12,106 nt of DNA, taken from assembly GCA_002451065.1 (NCBI GenBank), contig DKBC01000107.1, positions 1,328 to 13,433 of the forward strand, read 5' to 3'. The stretch is from Betaproteobacteria bacterium UBA6910. GTDB lineage: Bacteria > Pseudomonadota > Gammaproteobacteria > Burkholderiales > UBA6910. Shown in pieces: positions 1 through 7,742 of the stretch; within the stretch, counting starts at the first letter, position 1; the number at the start of each line of letters is the position of its first letter. A model generated the notes under the pieces. That model saw only the letters and a list, made by a program, of their open reading frames with translations. It did no database searches and was not told the origin of the DNA. Position numbers and translations under genes: made by a program.

Positions 1-485
1 GCGAGAATCGGTATTCCCAGCACGGCGCCCAAGGCCGCCTGCTTGGCCAGGTCGGCGAAGAAAGTTCCCGGGGTCATACGATTGAAGCCGAACCGCTGCT
101 CCAGGGAGAAGACCTTGTAGGCGGAAAGCGGGATCTCCGCCACGCCGAGAATTACGGTGGTGGTCACGATGAAAGCGACTCCCCGCGCCAACGGTTCCGC
201 AAGGATTCCGGACCAGAGGCTCCACAGCCACTGCAGCCCCCCGCCCAGGGTCAGGGCCAGGAGCAACGCCGCGTCCACCATCGCATGCACCAGGCCCAGC
301 CGCGTTTTCGCCGTCGTGTAGTCGGCCGCCTTCTGGTGCGCCTCGAGACTGATTTCGCTGGCGAAATCCTCCGGCACGCGCTGCCGGTGGGATCCGATGT
401 GGCGGACCTGACGAAACGCGAGCCATCCTCTGGTGGCGAGAGAAAGCGCCAGGGCGGCCAGAAAAACCAGTGTGAAGGGCTCCAT
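1..485 (-). CDS. M48 family (Ste24/CAAX-type) membrane metallopeptidase, N-terminal part
   Basis: This is the first 161 codons of a minus-strand gene that runs off the left edge. The protein begins MEPFTLVFLAALALSLATR with a membrane segment, followed by a cytosolic stretch and two further hydrophobic segments, ending near FSLEQRFGFNRMTPGTFFAD. That last stretch matches the loop typical of Ste24p-like peptidases (the N-terminal M48 membrane domain). In this family the zinc-binding HExxH lies much further on and is outside the window, so catalytic competence cannot be judged. Family members are integral membrane zinc proteases that cleave membrane or unfolded proteins. The ATG at 485 is chosen because it starts the first membrane helix; no clear Shine-Dalgarno precedes it. 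The gene is divergent from orn across 72 bp, an arrangement I know from Betaproteobacteria. Confidence 0.85.
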   Translation of the reverse strand, partial: MEPFTLVFLAALALSLATRGWLAFRQVRHIGSHRQRVPEDFASEISLEAHQKAADYTTAKTRLGLVHAMVDAALLLALTLGGGLQWLWSLWSGILAEPLARGVAFIVTTTVILGVAEIPLSAYKVFSLEQRFGFNRMTPGTFFADLAKQAALGAVLGIPIL

Positions 486-518
486 TTACGGGGTCAAAGG
501 TGACGCTGGGGTAACCGC

Positions 519-529
519 TGTGACAGAAT
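519..529 (+). promoter_or_regulatory. putative orn promoter -10 region
   Basis: TGTGACAGAAT lies 29 bp before the orn start, with CAGAAT (524-529) as the -10 hexamer. A weak -35 candidate, GTGACG, sits at 500-505 with 18 bp spacing. The same box occurs ahead of gluQ and the thioredoxin gene in this window, which supports its being functional. No expression evidence is available. Confidence 0.4.
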
Positions 530-557
530 TGCGCCTGGAAAATTCCCCGCCCGGATT

Positions 558-1106
558 ATGGCACAGGACGCCAGCAACCTCATCTGGATCGATATGGAAA
601 TGAGCGGCCTCGATCCGGACCGCGACCGGATTCTGGAGGTGGCCGTCGTAATTACCGATGCCCGGCTCGAGACGGTGGCGGAGTTGCCGGTGCTGGTGGT
701 CCATCAGCCGGACGCGGTGCTTGACGGCATGGACGAGTGGAATAGGGCGACCCACGCTCGTTCGGGACTGGTCGAGAAAGTCCGGCAGTCCAGCCTGACG
801 GAAGCTGCGACGGAAATCGCCCTGCTCGGTTTCCTGGAGCAGCACGTGCCCCCCAGGGTCTCTCCCATGTGCGGCAATTCCATTTGCCAGGACCGGCGCT
901 TCCTGGCGCGCCACATGCCCGCGCTCGAGGCGTATTTCCATTACCGCAACCTGGACGTGAGCACGCTGAAGGAGCTCGCGCGGCGCTGGCGTCCGGGAGT
1001 GGCGGCAGGCGTGGTAAAGGCGGGCAAGCACGAGGCGCTTTCCGATGTCTATGAGTCGATCGCCGAAATGCGCCATTACCGGGATCAGTTCCTGCGGCTG
1101 GAGTGA
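558..1106 (+). CDS. orn: Oligoribonuclease
   Basis: A 182-residue DEDDh-family 3'-5' exoribonuclease that degrades 2-5 nt RNA fragments, including pGpG from cyclic-di-GMP breakdown, to mononucleotides in the cytoplasm. The acidic residues are all visible: D12 and E14 in [10 protein letters not shown]112 in [11 protein letters not shown], and H158 with D163 in KHEALSDV. Length matches the family (about 180 residues) and the protein is collinear throughout with known Orn. The ATG at 558 gives the usual short leader before [11 protein letters not shown]; its Shine-Dalgarno is weak. The gene stands alone on the plus strand, divergent from the M48 peptidase gene. The next gene downstream, glgP, appears to have its own promoter. 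Confidence 0.97.
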   Translation: MAQDASNLIWIDMEMSGLDPDRDRILEVAVVITDARLETVAELPVLVVHQPDAVLDGMDEWNRATHARSGLVEKVRQSSLTEAATEIALLGFLEQHVPPRVSPMCGNSICQDRRFLARHMPALEAYFHYRNLDVSTLKELARRWRPGVAAGVVKAGKHEALSDVYESIAEMRHYRDQFLRLE

Positions 1107-1142
1107 CGCCATTCCGGAAGCCGCGGGCCTCGCTGGCGCCGC

Positions 1143-1148
1143 TATAAT
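1143..1148 (+). promoter_or_regulatory. putative glgP promoter -10 box
   Basis: A perfect TATAAT lies 34 bp before the chosen glgP start, in the 76-bp gap after orn. No good -35 hexamer is visible at 16-18 bp spacing. This suggests glgP is transcribed independently of orn. Confidence 0.4.
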
Positions 1149-1182
1149 TGGCCAACAACGCAGACAAGCATCGGAGATTGCC

Positions 1183-3744
1183 ATGCCACCAGGCACCGCC
1201 TACTCGCTCGAAGTCAATCCCCGCATCCCCGAAAAGCTGGCGCGCCTGCAGGACCTTGCGAACAATCTCTGGTACAGCTGGGACAGGCCGACGCGCACGA
1301 TGTTCTCGCGGCTGCATCCTGGCCTGTGGGGATCGGTGGGCCACAATCCCAAGGCGTTCCTCAAGCGCATCGACCAGGAACGCCTCGAGCAGGCCTCCGA
1401 GGACCAGGTATTCCTTTCCGATTTCCACCGCATCCTTTCCGCCTACGACACCTATCATGCGGGTCCCCCGCGCCACCGCTCGCCCGGGGAACTCGGAGAC
1501 CACGACCTCGTTGCCTACTTCTGCTTCGAGTTCGGATTTCACGAGAGCCTGCCCATCTACTCCGGCGGCCTCGGCATTCTCGCGGGGGATCACTGCAAGG
1601 CCGCCAGCGACCTCAGGATTCCCTTCGTCGGCGTGGGCATGCTGTTCCGCCAGGGGTACTTCCTGCAGGACATCGACAAGGACGGCAGCCAGCAGACGAA
1701 ATACACCGACGCGGACTTCGATGATTTGCCGGTGACCCCGGTCACGCGGCCGGACGGCTCGGAGCTGCATTTCCAGGTGGCGCTTCCAGGACGCCGGGTG
1801 GAGGTCAAGGTCTGGCAGGCGCGCATCGGCGTCGTGCAGCTCTATCTCCTGGACACGGACCTGGAAGGCAACTCCCCTGCCGACCGGGATATCGCGCACC
1901 GTCTCTACGGCGGAGACCGGCGCATGCGCATCGAGCAGGAGATCATCCTCGGCGTGGGCGGCGTCCGGGCGCTGCGGGAGATCGGGCTCAAACCCACCGT
2001 CTGGCACATGAATGAGGGGCACGCGGCGTTCCTGGTCCTGGAGCGGATGCGGGAACTCGTCAAGGAGGGACTGGATTTCGCCACCGCCCTCGAAGCGGTC
2101 GCAGTTTCCACCGTGTTCACCACCCATACCGCGGTGCCCGCCGGCCACGACCATTTCGCCGAAGAGCTGATCTGGGAGTATTTCGAGCAGTACTGCCGGG
2201 AGGTCAAGCTCAGCCGGGAACAGTTCCTGGCTCTGGGCCACGGCGCCGACGGCCGGGAATTCAACATGACCGCGCTGGCGGTCCGCGGTTCCCGCATCCA
2301 CAACGGCGTTTCAAGGATCCACGGCGGCGTTTCTTCCACCATCCTGCGCGGGCTATGGCCCGAGATCGAGCCGGAGGAGAACCCCATGGGCTACGTGACC
2401 AACGGCGTGCACGTGCCGACCTTCTTCGCCCAGGAGTGGGCGGAGATCTTCGACCGCTTTCTCGGCCACGAGTGGCGTAATCACATCTGCGACCGGGACT
2501 ACTTCCGGACCAGGATCGACAATATACCCGATCACCTGTTTTGGAGTGTCCGCCAGGCGCTGAAGGCCCAGATGCTGTACCTGGTCCGCGCCCGTGTCGG
2601 CAATCAGCACTTCCGCAATCACGGGTCCGAGGCGCACCTGGATCGCATGCTGCGCTTGGCGGACCCGGTGAACCCCAACGTGCTTACCATCGGTTTTGCC
2701 CGACGCTTCGCCACTTACAAGCGCGCGACGCTGCTGTTCGAGAACCTGGGCTGGCTGCGGGAGATCATTCTGAGCGACCCGGAGCGGCCGGTGCTGTTCC
2801 TGTTCGCGGGTAAGGCGCACCCGGCGGACGTGCCGGGGCATGAGCTGATCCGGCGCGTGTCGCAGATTTCCAAGATGCCGGAGTTCGAGGGGCGGATCCT
2901 GCTGGTGGAGGGGTACGATCTGCGTCTTGGCCGGCGCCTGACCTCCGGCGTTGACGTGTGGCTCAACCATCCCGTGTATCCGCTGGAAGCCAGCGGGACC
3001 TCCGGGATGAAGGCCGGTATCAACGGCGTGATCAACTGTTCGGTGCTCGACGGCTGGTGGGGCGAAGGCTATGAAGTGGGCAACGGCTGGGCCATCAAGC
3101 CGGCGCCGGAGGGAACCGATCCCGAGCGCCGGAACCGCGAGGAAAGCCAGACGCTGTATGAGATTTTGCAGGACCAGGTGGTTCCGCTTTACTACGACCG
3201 GGGCAAGATGGGCTACAACCCGGAATGGGTGAAGATGGCGAAGCGCTCCATGGCCACGCTGCTGCCCGTGTACAACTCGACCCGGATGCTGGGGGAATAT
3301 GTCTCCGGGGTTTACCTCCCGGCCACCCGCCAGAACGCCCTGTTCAGCGCCGACGGCTTCGAAAGCGCCCGCCGCGTCGCCCAATGGAAGCACCGGGTGC
3401 GGGACGCCTGGTCAGGCGTGCGCATCCGCCGCCTTGATGCGCCGGGGCGTCGAATCCGTTACGGCGAGTCCCTGCGGGTGGAAGTGGGTGTCAGGTTGAA
3501 CGGGCTCGCGCCCGAGGACGTGGTGGTGGAGATGCTTGTCACCCGGGAGTCTAAGCGTGACAAGATCGCCGACGCCCTGCGCCATCGCTTTCAGTTCACC
3601 GGCACGGTGGAGGGGGCCGAGCATCGGTTCGCGCTTGAAATCACCCCGGCGCTGTGCGGAAGGTTGGAGTACCGGGTGCGCGTGTATCCGCATCATCCGT
3701 TGCTTACCCACCCCCTGGAAATGGGAATGATGAACTGGCTCTGA
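1183..3744 (+). CDS. glgP: Alpha-glucan (glycogen) phosphorylase, GlgP, short/alternative family
   Basis: An 853-residue GT35 phosphorylase that releases glucose-1-phosphate from the ends of glycogen or maltodextrin. It belongs to the subfamily with an N-terminal DUF3417 domain (about residues 10-125, with NNLWYSW), not the E. coli-type family. The core begins at YFCFEFGFHESLPIYSGGLG. The phosphate-binding stretch GFARRFATYKRA and the PLP region EASGTSGMKAGINGV are present; K610 is the expected Schiff-base lysine. Nothing is truncated. The reading frame is open upstream into orn, but ATG 1183 is preferred: GGAG at 1173-1176 is well placed, the TATAAT box lies just before it, and the protein begins at the usual position. 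It converges on glgA with a 34-bp gap, so degradation and synthesis genes sit side by side under separate promoters. I see no clear intrinsic terminator between them. Confidence 0.96.
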   Translation: MPPGTAYSLEVNPRIPEKLARLQDLANNLWYSWDRPTRTMFSRLHPGLWGSVGHNPKAFLKRIDQERLEQASEDQVFLSDFHRILSAYDTYHAGPPRHRSPGELGDHDLVAYFCFEFGFHESLPIYSGGLGILAGDHCKAASDLRIPFVGVGMLFRQGYFLQDIDKDGSQQTKYTDADFDDLPVTPVTRPDGSELHFQVALPGRRVEVKVWQARIGVVQLYLLDTDLEGNSPADRDIAHRLYGGDRRMRIEQEIILGVGGVRALREIGLKPTVWHMNEGHAAFLVLERMRELVKEGLDFATALEAVAVSTVFTTHTAVPAGHDHFAEELIWEYFEQYCREVKLSREQFLALGHGADGREFNMTALAVRGSRIHNGVSRIHGGVSSTILRGLWPEIEPEENPMGYVTNGVHVPTFFAQEWAEIFDRFLGHEWRNHICDRDYFRTRIDNIPDHLFWSVRQALKAQMLYLVRARVGNQHFRNHGSEAHLDRMLRLADPVNPNVLTIGFARRFATYKRATLLFENLGWLREIILSDPERPVLFLFAGKAHPADVPGHELIRRVSQISKMPEFEGRILLVEGYDLRLGRRLTSGVDVWLNHPVYPLEASGTSGMKAGINGVINCSVLDGWWGEGYEVGNGWAIKPAPEGTDPERRNREESQTLYEILQDQVVPLYYDRGKMGYNPEWVKMAKRSMATLLPVYNSTRMLGEYVSGVYLPATRQNALFSADGFESARRVAQWKHRVRDAWSGVRIRRLDAPGRRIRYGESLRVEVGVRLNGLAPEDVVVEMLVTRESKRDKIADALRHRFQFTGTVEGAEHRFALEITPALCGRLEYRVRVYPHHPLLTHPLEMGMMNWL

Positions 3745-3778
3745 AAGCGAGGGGACCGCTGCGCGCCGGAGCGGGACG

Positions 3779-5254
3779 TCACGCCACCAGGGACTGATAA
3801 AGCTCGAGGTAACGCCGGGCGCTGGCCCGCCAACTGAAATCGCGGACCATGCCGGCGAGCTGGATGCGGCGCCAGGTTTCCGGCTGGCGATAAAGATCGA
3901 CTGCGAGCGCCACGGTGCTTGCCAGGTCGTCCGCCGTGGCGTCGCGAAACAGGAAGCCGGTGGCGGTTCCCTCCGCAAGGCTCCCCGGGGTGCAATCAAC
4001 GATGGTGTCCACCAGCCCCCCCGTGGCGTGGGCCACCGGCGGCGTCCCGTAGAGCTGGCTGTACATCTGGTTGAGACCGCAGGGTTCGAAGCGCGAGGGC
4101 ATGAGGAATATGTCGGCGCCGGCCTCAATAAGGTGGGCCAGGCCCTCGTGGAAACCAATCTGCACCGCTGCTTTTCCGGGATGGGCCCGGGCGTAGGCGA
4201 TGAGTGCGCGTTCCAGGGCGTGATCGCCGCTCCCGAGAATCGCGATTTGCGCCGGCAATGCCAGCATCGCGCCGGCAGCTTCGATCACCAGGTCGGTTCC
4301 TTTCTGTTCGGTGATGCGGCTTACCATGCCGAGCAGGGGAACGCCGGGATCGGTGTCCAGACCCATGGCTTCCTGGAGGGCGCGCTTGTTCGCGGCCTTG
4401 CCCGAGAGATCGCTGGCCGAGAACTTGGCGGCGACGAGTGAATCACGGGCCGGATTCCAGACCGCGGTGTCGATCCCGTTCACGATGCCGCTCAACACCC
4501 GTGCGCGCCCGGCCAACAGGCCCTGAAGGCCGAAGCCAAGCGGCGCGGACTGGATCTCTTCGGCGTAGGTGGGGCTTACCGTGGTAATGCGATCGGCATA
4601 GAAGAGGCCGGCCTTGAGAAACGACAGGCTGCCGTAATACTCCACTCCGTCGACCTGGAAGCTGGTGGCGGGCAGCCCGAGCTCACGCACGGTCGTGGGT
4701 GGGAATACGCCCTGAAACGCCGCATTGTGAATACTCATCACCGTGGCCGCGCGGGGGCCGCTCATGAAGTGCAGGTAAGCCGGCGTGAGTCCCGTATGCC
4801 AGTCGTTGCAGTGGGCGATCTGGGGTCGCCAGCGCAAGGGGGAAGACTTGCCCGCGAGTATGGCGCCGATGCGCGACAGCAGGCCGAACCGCCGGGCATT
4901 GTCGGGCCAGTCCTGGCCTTCGTCGTCCACATAGGGGCTGCCGGGACGGCGATATAGGGAAGCGGATTCTATGATAAAGGCCGGAACCCCGCCCGGGATC
5001 TCGGCGCTCAGCAGCGTGCACTCCGGGAAACCGTGGCGACGGGCAAAGCGATGCACCGGCTTCGCGTCTTCGAGGCGCGCAAGGACTTCCGGATAGCCGG
5101 GGATCAGAAGCCGCACATCGGCTCCCAGTTCCCGCAGGGCGAGCGGGAGCGCGCCGCTGATCTCGCCGAGCCCGCCCGTCTTGATCAGCGGATGGGCTTC
5201 CGAGCTCAGGAACAGCACTCGCAAGGGGCGGCGGGGCGTGCGCCGGTTGGTCAT
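3779..5254 (-). CDS. glgA: Glycogen synthase (ADP-glucose type)
   Basis: A 491-residue GT5 glucosyltransferase that extends alpha-1,4-glucan chains from ADP-glucose in the cytoplasm. The N-terminal Rossmann domain carries the glucosyl-donor motif at K25, KTGGLGE, where most bacterial enzymes read KTGGLAD. Further recognisable stretches are YADRITTVSPTYAEEI, GIVNGIDTAVWNP and, in the C-terminal domain, SRFEPCGLNQMYSQLYGT with E390 of the conserved EPCGL motif, followed by TGGLVDTI. Length is close to the E. coli enzyme. The ATG at 5254 has no obvious Shine-Dalgarno. It converges on glgP and is divergent from a 6PGDH-like gene across 67 bp. No branching enzyme or ADP-glucose pyrophosphorylase gene is in view. 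Confidence 0.97.
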   Translation of the reverse strand: MTNRRTPRRPLRVLFLSSEAHPLIKTGGLGEISGALPLALRELGADVRLLIPGYPEVLARLEDAKPVHRFARRHGFPECTLLSAEIPGGVPAFIIESASLYRRPGSPYVDDEGQDWPDNARRFGLLSRIGAILAGKSSPLRWRPQIAHCNDWHTGLTPAYLHFMSGPRAATVMSIHNAAFQGVFPPTTVRELGLPATSFQVDGVEYYGSLSFLKAGLFYADRITTVSPTYAEEIQSAPLGFGLQGLLAGRARVLSGIVNGIDTAVWNPARDSLVAAKFSASDLSGKAANKRALQEAMGLDTDPGVPLLGMVSRITEQKGTDLVIEAAGAMLALPAQIAILGSGDHALERALIAYARAHPGKAAVQIGFHEGLAHLIEAGADIFLMPSRFEPCGLNQMYSQLYGTPPVAHATGGLVDTIVDCTPGSLAEGTATGFLFRDATADDLASTVALAVDLYRQPETWRRIQLAGMVRDFSWRASARRYLELYQSLVA

Positions 5255-5270
5255 GGGGTGCGGATCGCTG

Positions 5271-5294
5271 TGTTATATTTTCCTTGATTATAAC
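5271..5294. promoter_or_regulatory. divergent glgA / 6PGDH-like promoter region
   Basis: This AT-rich core of the 67-bp divergent gap holds -10-like boxes on both strands. On the plus strand there is an extended -10, TGTTATATT (5271-5279), and TATAAC (5289-5294). On the minus strand there are TATAAT (5292-5287) and TATAAC (5277-5272). No -35 consensus is evident for any of them. Transcription from the inner minus-strand box would leave only about 11 nt before the glgA ATG. Confidence 0.35.
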
Positions 5295-5321
5295 CGTTTG
5301 TCCTTGGAGCTTATCCGCGCC

Positions 5322-6209
5322 GTGAATTCCACTAGCGCCAATGCCGAGGCAGCGATCGTCGGCGCGGCGTCACCCGCCCGGCAACTAGCGTGCGCGCTTG
5401 CCGCGCGGGGCGCGCTGGTGCGGGTGTGGGACGCGGACCCGGCGTTGGCGGCAGGGCTGGCGGAGGGCTGGGGCGGCTGCGCCGAGGCCTCGCTCGAGGC
5501 GCTGATCGGCGCCATGCGAGCACCGCGGCTGCTGTGGCTCGCCGCGGATTCGGCGGAGACGTGTTCGCTTCACTTGAATCAACTCGGTGCCCTCCTGGAG
5601 TCCGGGGACGCGGTCGTGGCGGCCGGTGAAGCGGATTTCCGAAAGCTGCCGGAACATGGGCGTGATCTGGACGCGCGGGGCGTCGCCTTGGCGGACGCGG
5701 CCCTGGTGGCGGGAGACTGGGGCGCGGCCCACGCGCGTTTGCTCGCGGTGGGCACGCAGGTTCCGGTGCCGGACGCGATTGCCGCTGGGCTGGATGTGGC
5801 GGCCCATGTTCCCAGGGGCGCCTGGATACCCTGCGGCCCGCCGGGGTCCGCGCGTTTCGTCGCCTTGGTGGCAGCGGAAGGCCGCAAGGGTCTCGCCGCC
5901 GGGCTCGCGGACGGATTCGAAACCATCGGCCGTGCCGGCGTTCAACTGCAACTGGGGGATCTGATTCGCGCGTGGCGGCAGAGCGGGGAGCGCAACGCGG
6001 CCCTGGGACGCCTGGCGAAGGATTATCTGGATGCGATAGGCTGGGATGCGGGGCGTCCGGGCGTTCCGCCCGCGGCGGTGACTTTGGCGATGAGCCTGCG
6101 CTTCGCTGCCCAGGGACTGGAACTTTACTTGGCTCAGCTTTCGACCCTCTTCGGGTCGGAGGGATCGGAGACAGCCGCGACCGGCCCGGTACCCCGGCCC
6201 TCCCGCTGA
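5322..6209 (+). CDS. Degenerate 6-phosphogluconate dehydrogenase-like protein (probable pseudoenzyme)
   Basis: A 295-residue protein that can be followed by eye along the whole of the short NAD-type 6-phosphogluconate dehydrogenase (GndA/YqeC type). Retained features are the N-terminal strand-helix-strand IVGAASPARQLACALAARG, the acidic end of the second strand (D37), GPPGSARFVALVAAEGRKG followed by ADGFETI (family: GPVGAGHFVKMVHNGIEYG then AEGFE), AWRQSG (family: LWRHGS) and the C-terminal SLRFAAQGLE. The active site is not retained. GxGxxG reads GAASPA (14-19), the NSNY loop reads AGEADF (101-106), the catalytic lysine is A181, the HN pair is A184-A185, and the substrate motif GEGRWT is absent. 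The GTG at 5322 is preferred, with GGAG about 12 nt upstream; TTG 5304 is an alternative, and the open frame extends back into glgA. A role linked to glycogen metabolism is inferred only from position beside glgA. Confidence 0.75.
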   Translation: MNSTSANAEAAIVGAASPARQLACALAARGALVRVWDADPALAAGLAEGWGGCAEASLEALIGAMRAPRLLWLAADSAETCSLHLNQLGALLESGDAVVAAGEADFRKLPEHGRDLDARGVALADAALVAGDWGAAHARLLAVGTQVPVPDAIAAGLDVAAHVPRGAWIPCGPPGSARFVALVAAEGRKGLAAGLADGFETIGRAGVQLQLGDLIRAWRQSGERNAALGRLAKDYLDAIGWDAGRPGVPPAAVTLAMSLRFAAQGLELYLAQLSTLFGSEGSETAATGPVPRPSR

Positions 6210-6416
6210 TTACTCGAGTTCGATCTTGCCGTCGAACGGCACCTTGAGACCGAGTCCGTCGATCTCGAGGATCATCTTGGCGGGAAAAGTCTCGTTGCCC
6301 TGGATGGTGGCGGACTGGAGCGCGCGGTTGACCGCCTGCTCGATTTCCAGTTGGGAGCGCACACCCACGCTCTTCAGGAACTTGCGGATGCTCATGTTGA
6401 GGGCTTCATTGTCCAC
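6210..6416 (-). CDS. Small DUF6494-type protein
   Basis: A 68-residue protein resembling the DUF6494 family of short proteobacterial proteins of unknown function. Recognisable stretches are MSIRKFLKSVGVRSQLEIEQ near the start and a C-terminal GLGLKVPFDGKIELE, with ETFPAKMILEI before it. The pattern suggests an N-terminal amphipathic helical half and a beta-strand C-terminal half. The GTG at 6416 is chosen because AGGAGG (6429-6424) precedes it by 7 nt, one of the best ribosome-binding sites in the window; an internal ATG seven codons later lacks one. There is no signal peptide or membrane segment. The stop codon directly abuts the stop of the 6PGDH-like gene with no base between them. Function unknown; the family name is from memory and should be checked by profile search. 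Confidence 0.8.
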   Translation of the reverse strand: MDNEALNMSIRKFLKSVGVRSQLEIEQAVNRALQSATIQGNETFPAKMILEIDGLGLKVPFDGKIELE

Positions 6417-6510
6417 GGCGGTTCCTCCTCTCAGGTTTGCGGATGGTCTGGTCTCTTCGCGCGGGACGCTCCGATTCCCAAGCCGGCCCGGGCTGCGCAG
6501 TGTCCCCGCC

Positions 6511-6516
6511 ATTCTA
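6511..6516 (-). promoter_or_regulatory. putative -10 box for the DUF6494-type gene
   Basis: TAGAAT reads on the minus strand, about 95 bp before the GTG start. No convincing -35 is seen. It is one of a recurring (C/T)AGAAT set in this window. Confidence 0.3.
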
Positions 6517-6533
6517 ACCGCTCCACCCGAATA

Positions 6534-6564
6534 TTGGTCCGGACAGTGAGGCAGGGCATAGAAT
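6534..6564 (+). promoter_or_regulatory. putative lrgAB promoter
   Basis: TTGGTC (6534-6539) and TAGAAT (6559-6564) are separated by 19 bp, slightly long for sigma-70. The -10 lies 32 bp before the lrgA start. Confidence 0.35.
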
Positions 6565-6596
6565 GACTTGGGCCGCGGCAACCTAGGGAGGGAGAC

Positions 6597-6962
6597 ATGA
6601 TCGGTGCCATCACTGTATTGCTGATCTACCAGTTGATCGGGGAATCGCTGGTTGTGGCCCTGGGACTGCCGGTTCCCGGTCCAGTGGTGGGGATGTTGCT
6701 CTTGTTCCTGACCCTGCTGCTCCGGGGAGGCGCCTCGCCGGACCTGAGGGACACGGCCCAGGGGATACTGCAGCATCTGTCGCTGCTGTTCGTGCCGGCC
6801 GGGGTGGGAGTCATGCTGCATGCGGGCCGCGTCGCGTCCGAGTGGTTGCCTATTCTGGTCGCGCTGTTGCTGAGCACGGTGGCAACGATTCTGGTGACGG
6901 CTGTGACCATGAATCTTGCGCTGGCCCGGGTCGAAAAGGGGGCATCGCGGGATGACGAGTAG
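6597..6962 (+). CDS. lrgA: LrgA/CidA family holin-like membrane protein
   Basis: A 121-residue integral inner-membrane protein with four hydrophobic segments (about residues 4-22, 27-45, 61-78 and 84-108) and the family pattern GLPVPGPVVGMLLLF followed by LSLLFVPAGVGVM. LrgA proteins were first described as holin-like regulators of murein hydrolase activity. More recent work on LrgAB-type pairs implicates them in movement of pyruvate or, in plastids, glycolate and glycerate. The start is supported by the purine-rich AGGGAGGGAG just upstream of ATG 6597. The gene overlaps lrgB by 11 bp, so the two are almost certainly co-translated. Nothing here decides between a lytic and a transport role; the surrounding carbon-storage genes fit transport somewhat better. 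Confidence 0.93.
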   Translation: MIGAITVLLIYQLIGESLVVALGLPVPGPVVGMLLLFLTLLLRGGASPDLRDTAQGILQHLSLLFVPAGVGVMLHAGRVASEWLPILVALLLSTVATILVTAVTMNLALARVEKGASRDDE

Positions 6963-7680
6963 TCTCGAGGACATCTGGGTCTATCTGGCGGCGACGCCGC
7001 TGCTCGGGTTAACGCTGACACTGGTCGCCTACCAGATTGCCTACTGGCTCTACGTCCGCGGAGGAATGCACCCGCTGCTCAACCCCGTGCTGGTGGCGGT
7101 GGCGTTGCTGGTGACAGGGCTGACCGTCACGGATACGCGTTACCAGACGTACTTCGACGGGGCACAGTTTGTGCATTTCCTGCTCGGCCCCGCCACCGTT
7201 GCGCTGGCGGTGCCGCTTTACGCTCAATTCGGAAAACTGCGCCGGCTGTTGCTGCCTCTGGTTGCGGGACTGCTGGCCGGCGCCACCACCGCGGTGGGGA
7301 GCGCGGTGGTTGTTGGCTGGCTGCTCGGCGCTTCGCGCCAGACGCTGCTTTCCTTGGCGCCCAAATCCATCACCACGCCGGTGGCCATGGGCATCGCCGA
7401 GAAGCTTGGCGGGCTGCCCTCTCTTACGGCGGTGCTGGTGGTGAGCACGGGGGTCCTGGGGGCGGTGGTGGCCAAGAGCATCTTGGACGCCATCCGGATA
7501 TCGGCCGACAGCGTGCGGGGCTTTGCCATCGGAGTTGCCGCCCATGGCATCGGCACGGCGCGCGCCTTCCAGATAAGCGAGGAGGCGGGCGCCTTTGCCG
7601 GCCTCGGTATGGGGCTCAACGCCCTGGCCACGGCCCTGCTGTTCCCCGCCGCTTACCACGCCTTCGGATTCGGAGGATGA
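6952..7680 (+). CDS. lrgB: LrgB family membrane protein
   Basis: A 242-residue multi-spanning inner-membrane protein, partner of LrgA. The family signature APKSITTPVAMGIAEKLGG is present, as is the C-terminal GTARAFQISEEAGAFAGLGM with its conserved acidic pair between the last hydrophobic segments. I count roughly six to seven membrane segments. ATG 6952 is chosen over the longer open frame because it overlaps the lrgA stop, sits nine bases after AAGGGGG (6936-6942) and begins MTSSLEDIWVYLAATPL, the usual length. In LrgAB systems the two proteins act together. No LytTR- or LysR-type regulator gene, often found beside lrgAB or cidAB, is in the window. Confidence 0.94.
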   Translation: MTSSLEDIWVYLAATPLLGLTLTLVAYQIAYWLYVRGGMHPLLNPVLVAVALLVTGLTVTDTRYQTYFDGAQFVHFLLGPATVALAVPLYAQFGKLRRLLLPLVAGLLAGATTAVGSAVVVGWLLGASRQTLLSLAPKSITTPVAMGIAEKLGGLPSLTAVLVVSTGVLGAVVAKSILDAIRISADSVRGFAIGVAAHGIGTARAFQISEEAGAFAGLGMGLNALATALLFPAAYHAFGFGG

Positions 7681-7682
7681 AC

Positions 7683-7713
7683 AAAAAACCCCCGGCGCGC
7701 TGGCGCTGGGGGT
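7683..7713 (-). terminator. intrinsic terminator of the phasin gene
   Basis: Reading on the minus strand, an 11-bp stem (arms 7713-7703 and 7698-7688, one G-T wobble, 4-nt loop at 7699-7702) is followed by six Ts (7688-7683). It lies 30-60 bp beyond the phasin stop. On the plus strand the hairpin sits directly behind the lrgB stop but lacks a T tract, so it is best placed to stop phasin transcription. Confidence 0.85.
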
Positions 7714-7742
7714 CCTTGACACAAAAAGGAGATCGGCCGGCT

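Noticed and set aside
1045..1182. Upstream extension of glgP into orn
   Set aside because: The extra 46 residues do not resemble the family N-terminus, and ATG 1183 has a ribosome site and an upstream TATAAT.
652..2301. Long minus-strand open frame (549 codons) opposite orn and glgP
   Set aside because: It lies wholly antisense to two well-recognised genes, has no protein pattern, and such frames are expected in GC-rich coding DNA.
2353..3393. Long minus-strand open frame (346 codons) opposite glgP
   Set aside because: Antisense shadow of a strongly conserved phosphorylase; no ribosome site or recognisable domain.
3745..3778. Possible terminator between glgP and glgA (CCGCT/AGCGG)
   Set aside because: Only a 5-bp stem and no T tract on either strand.
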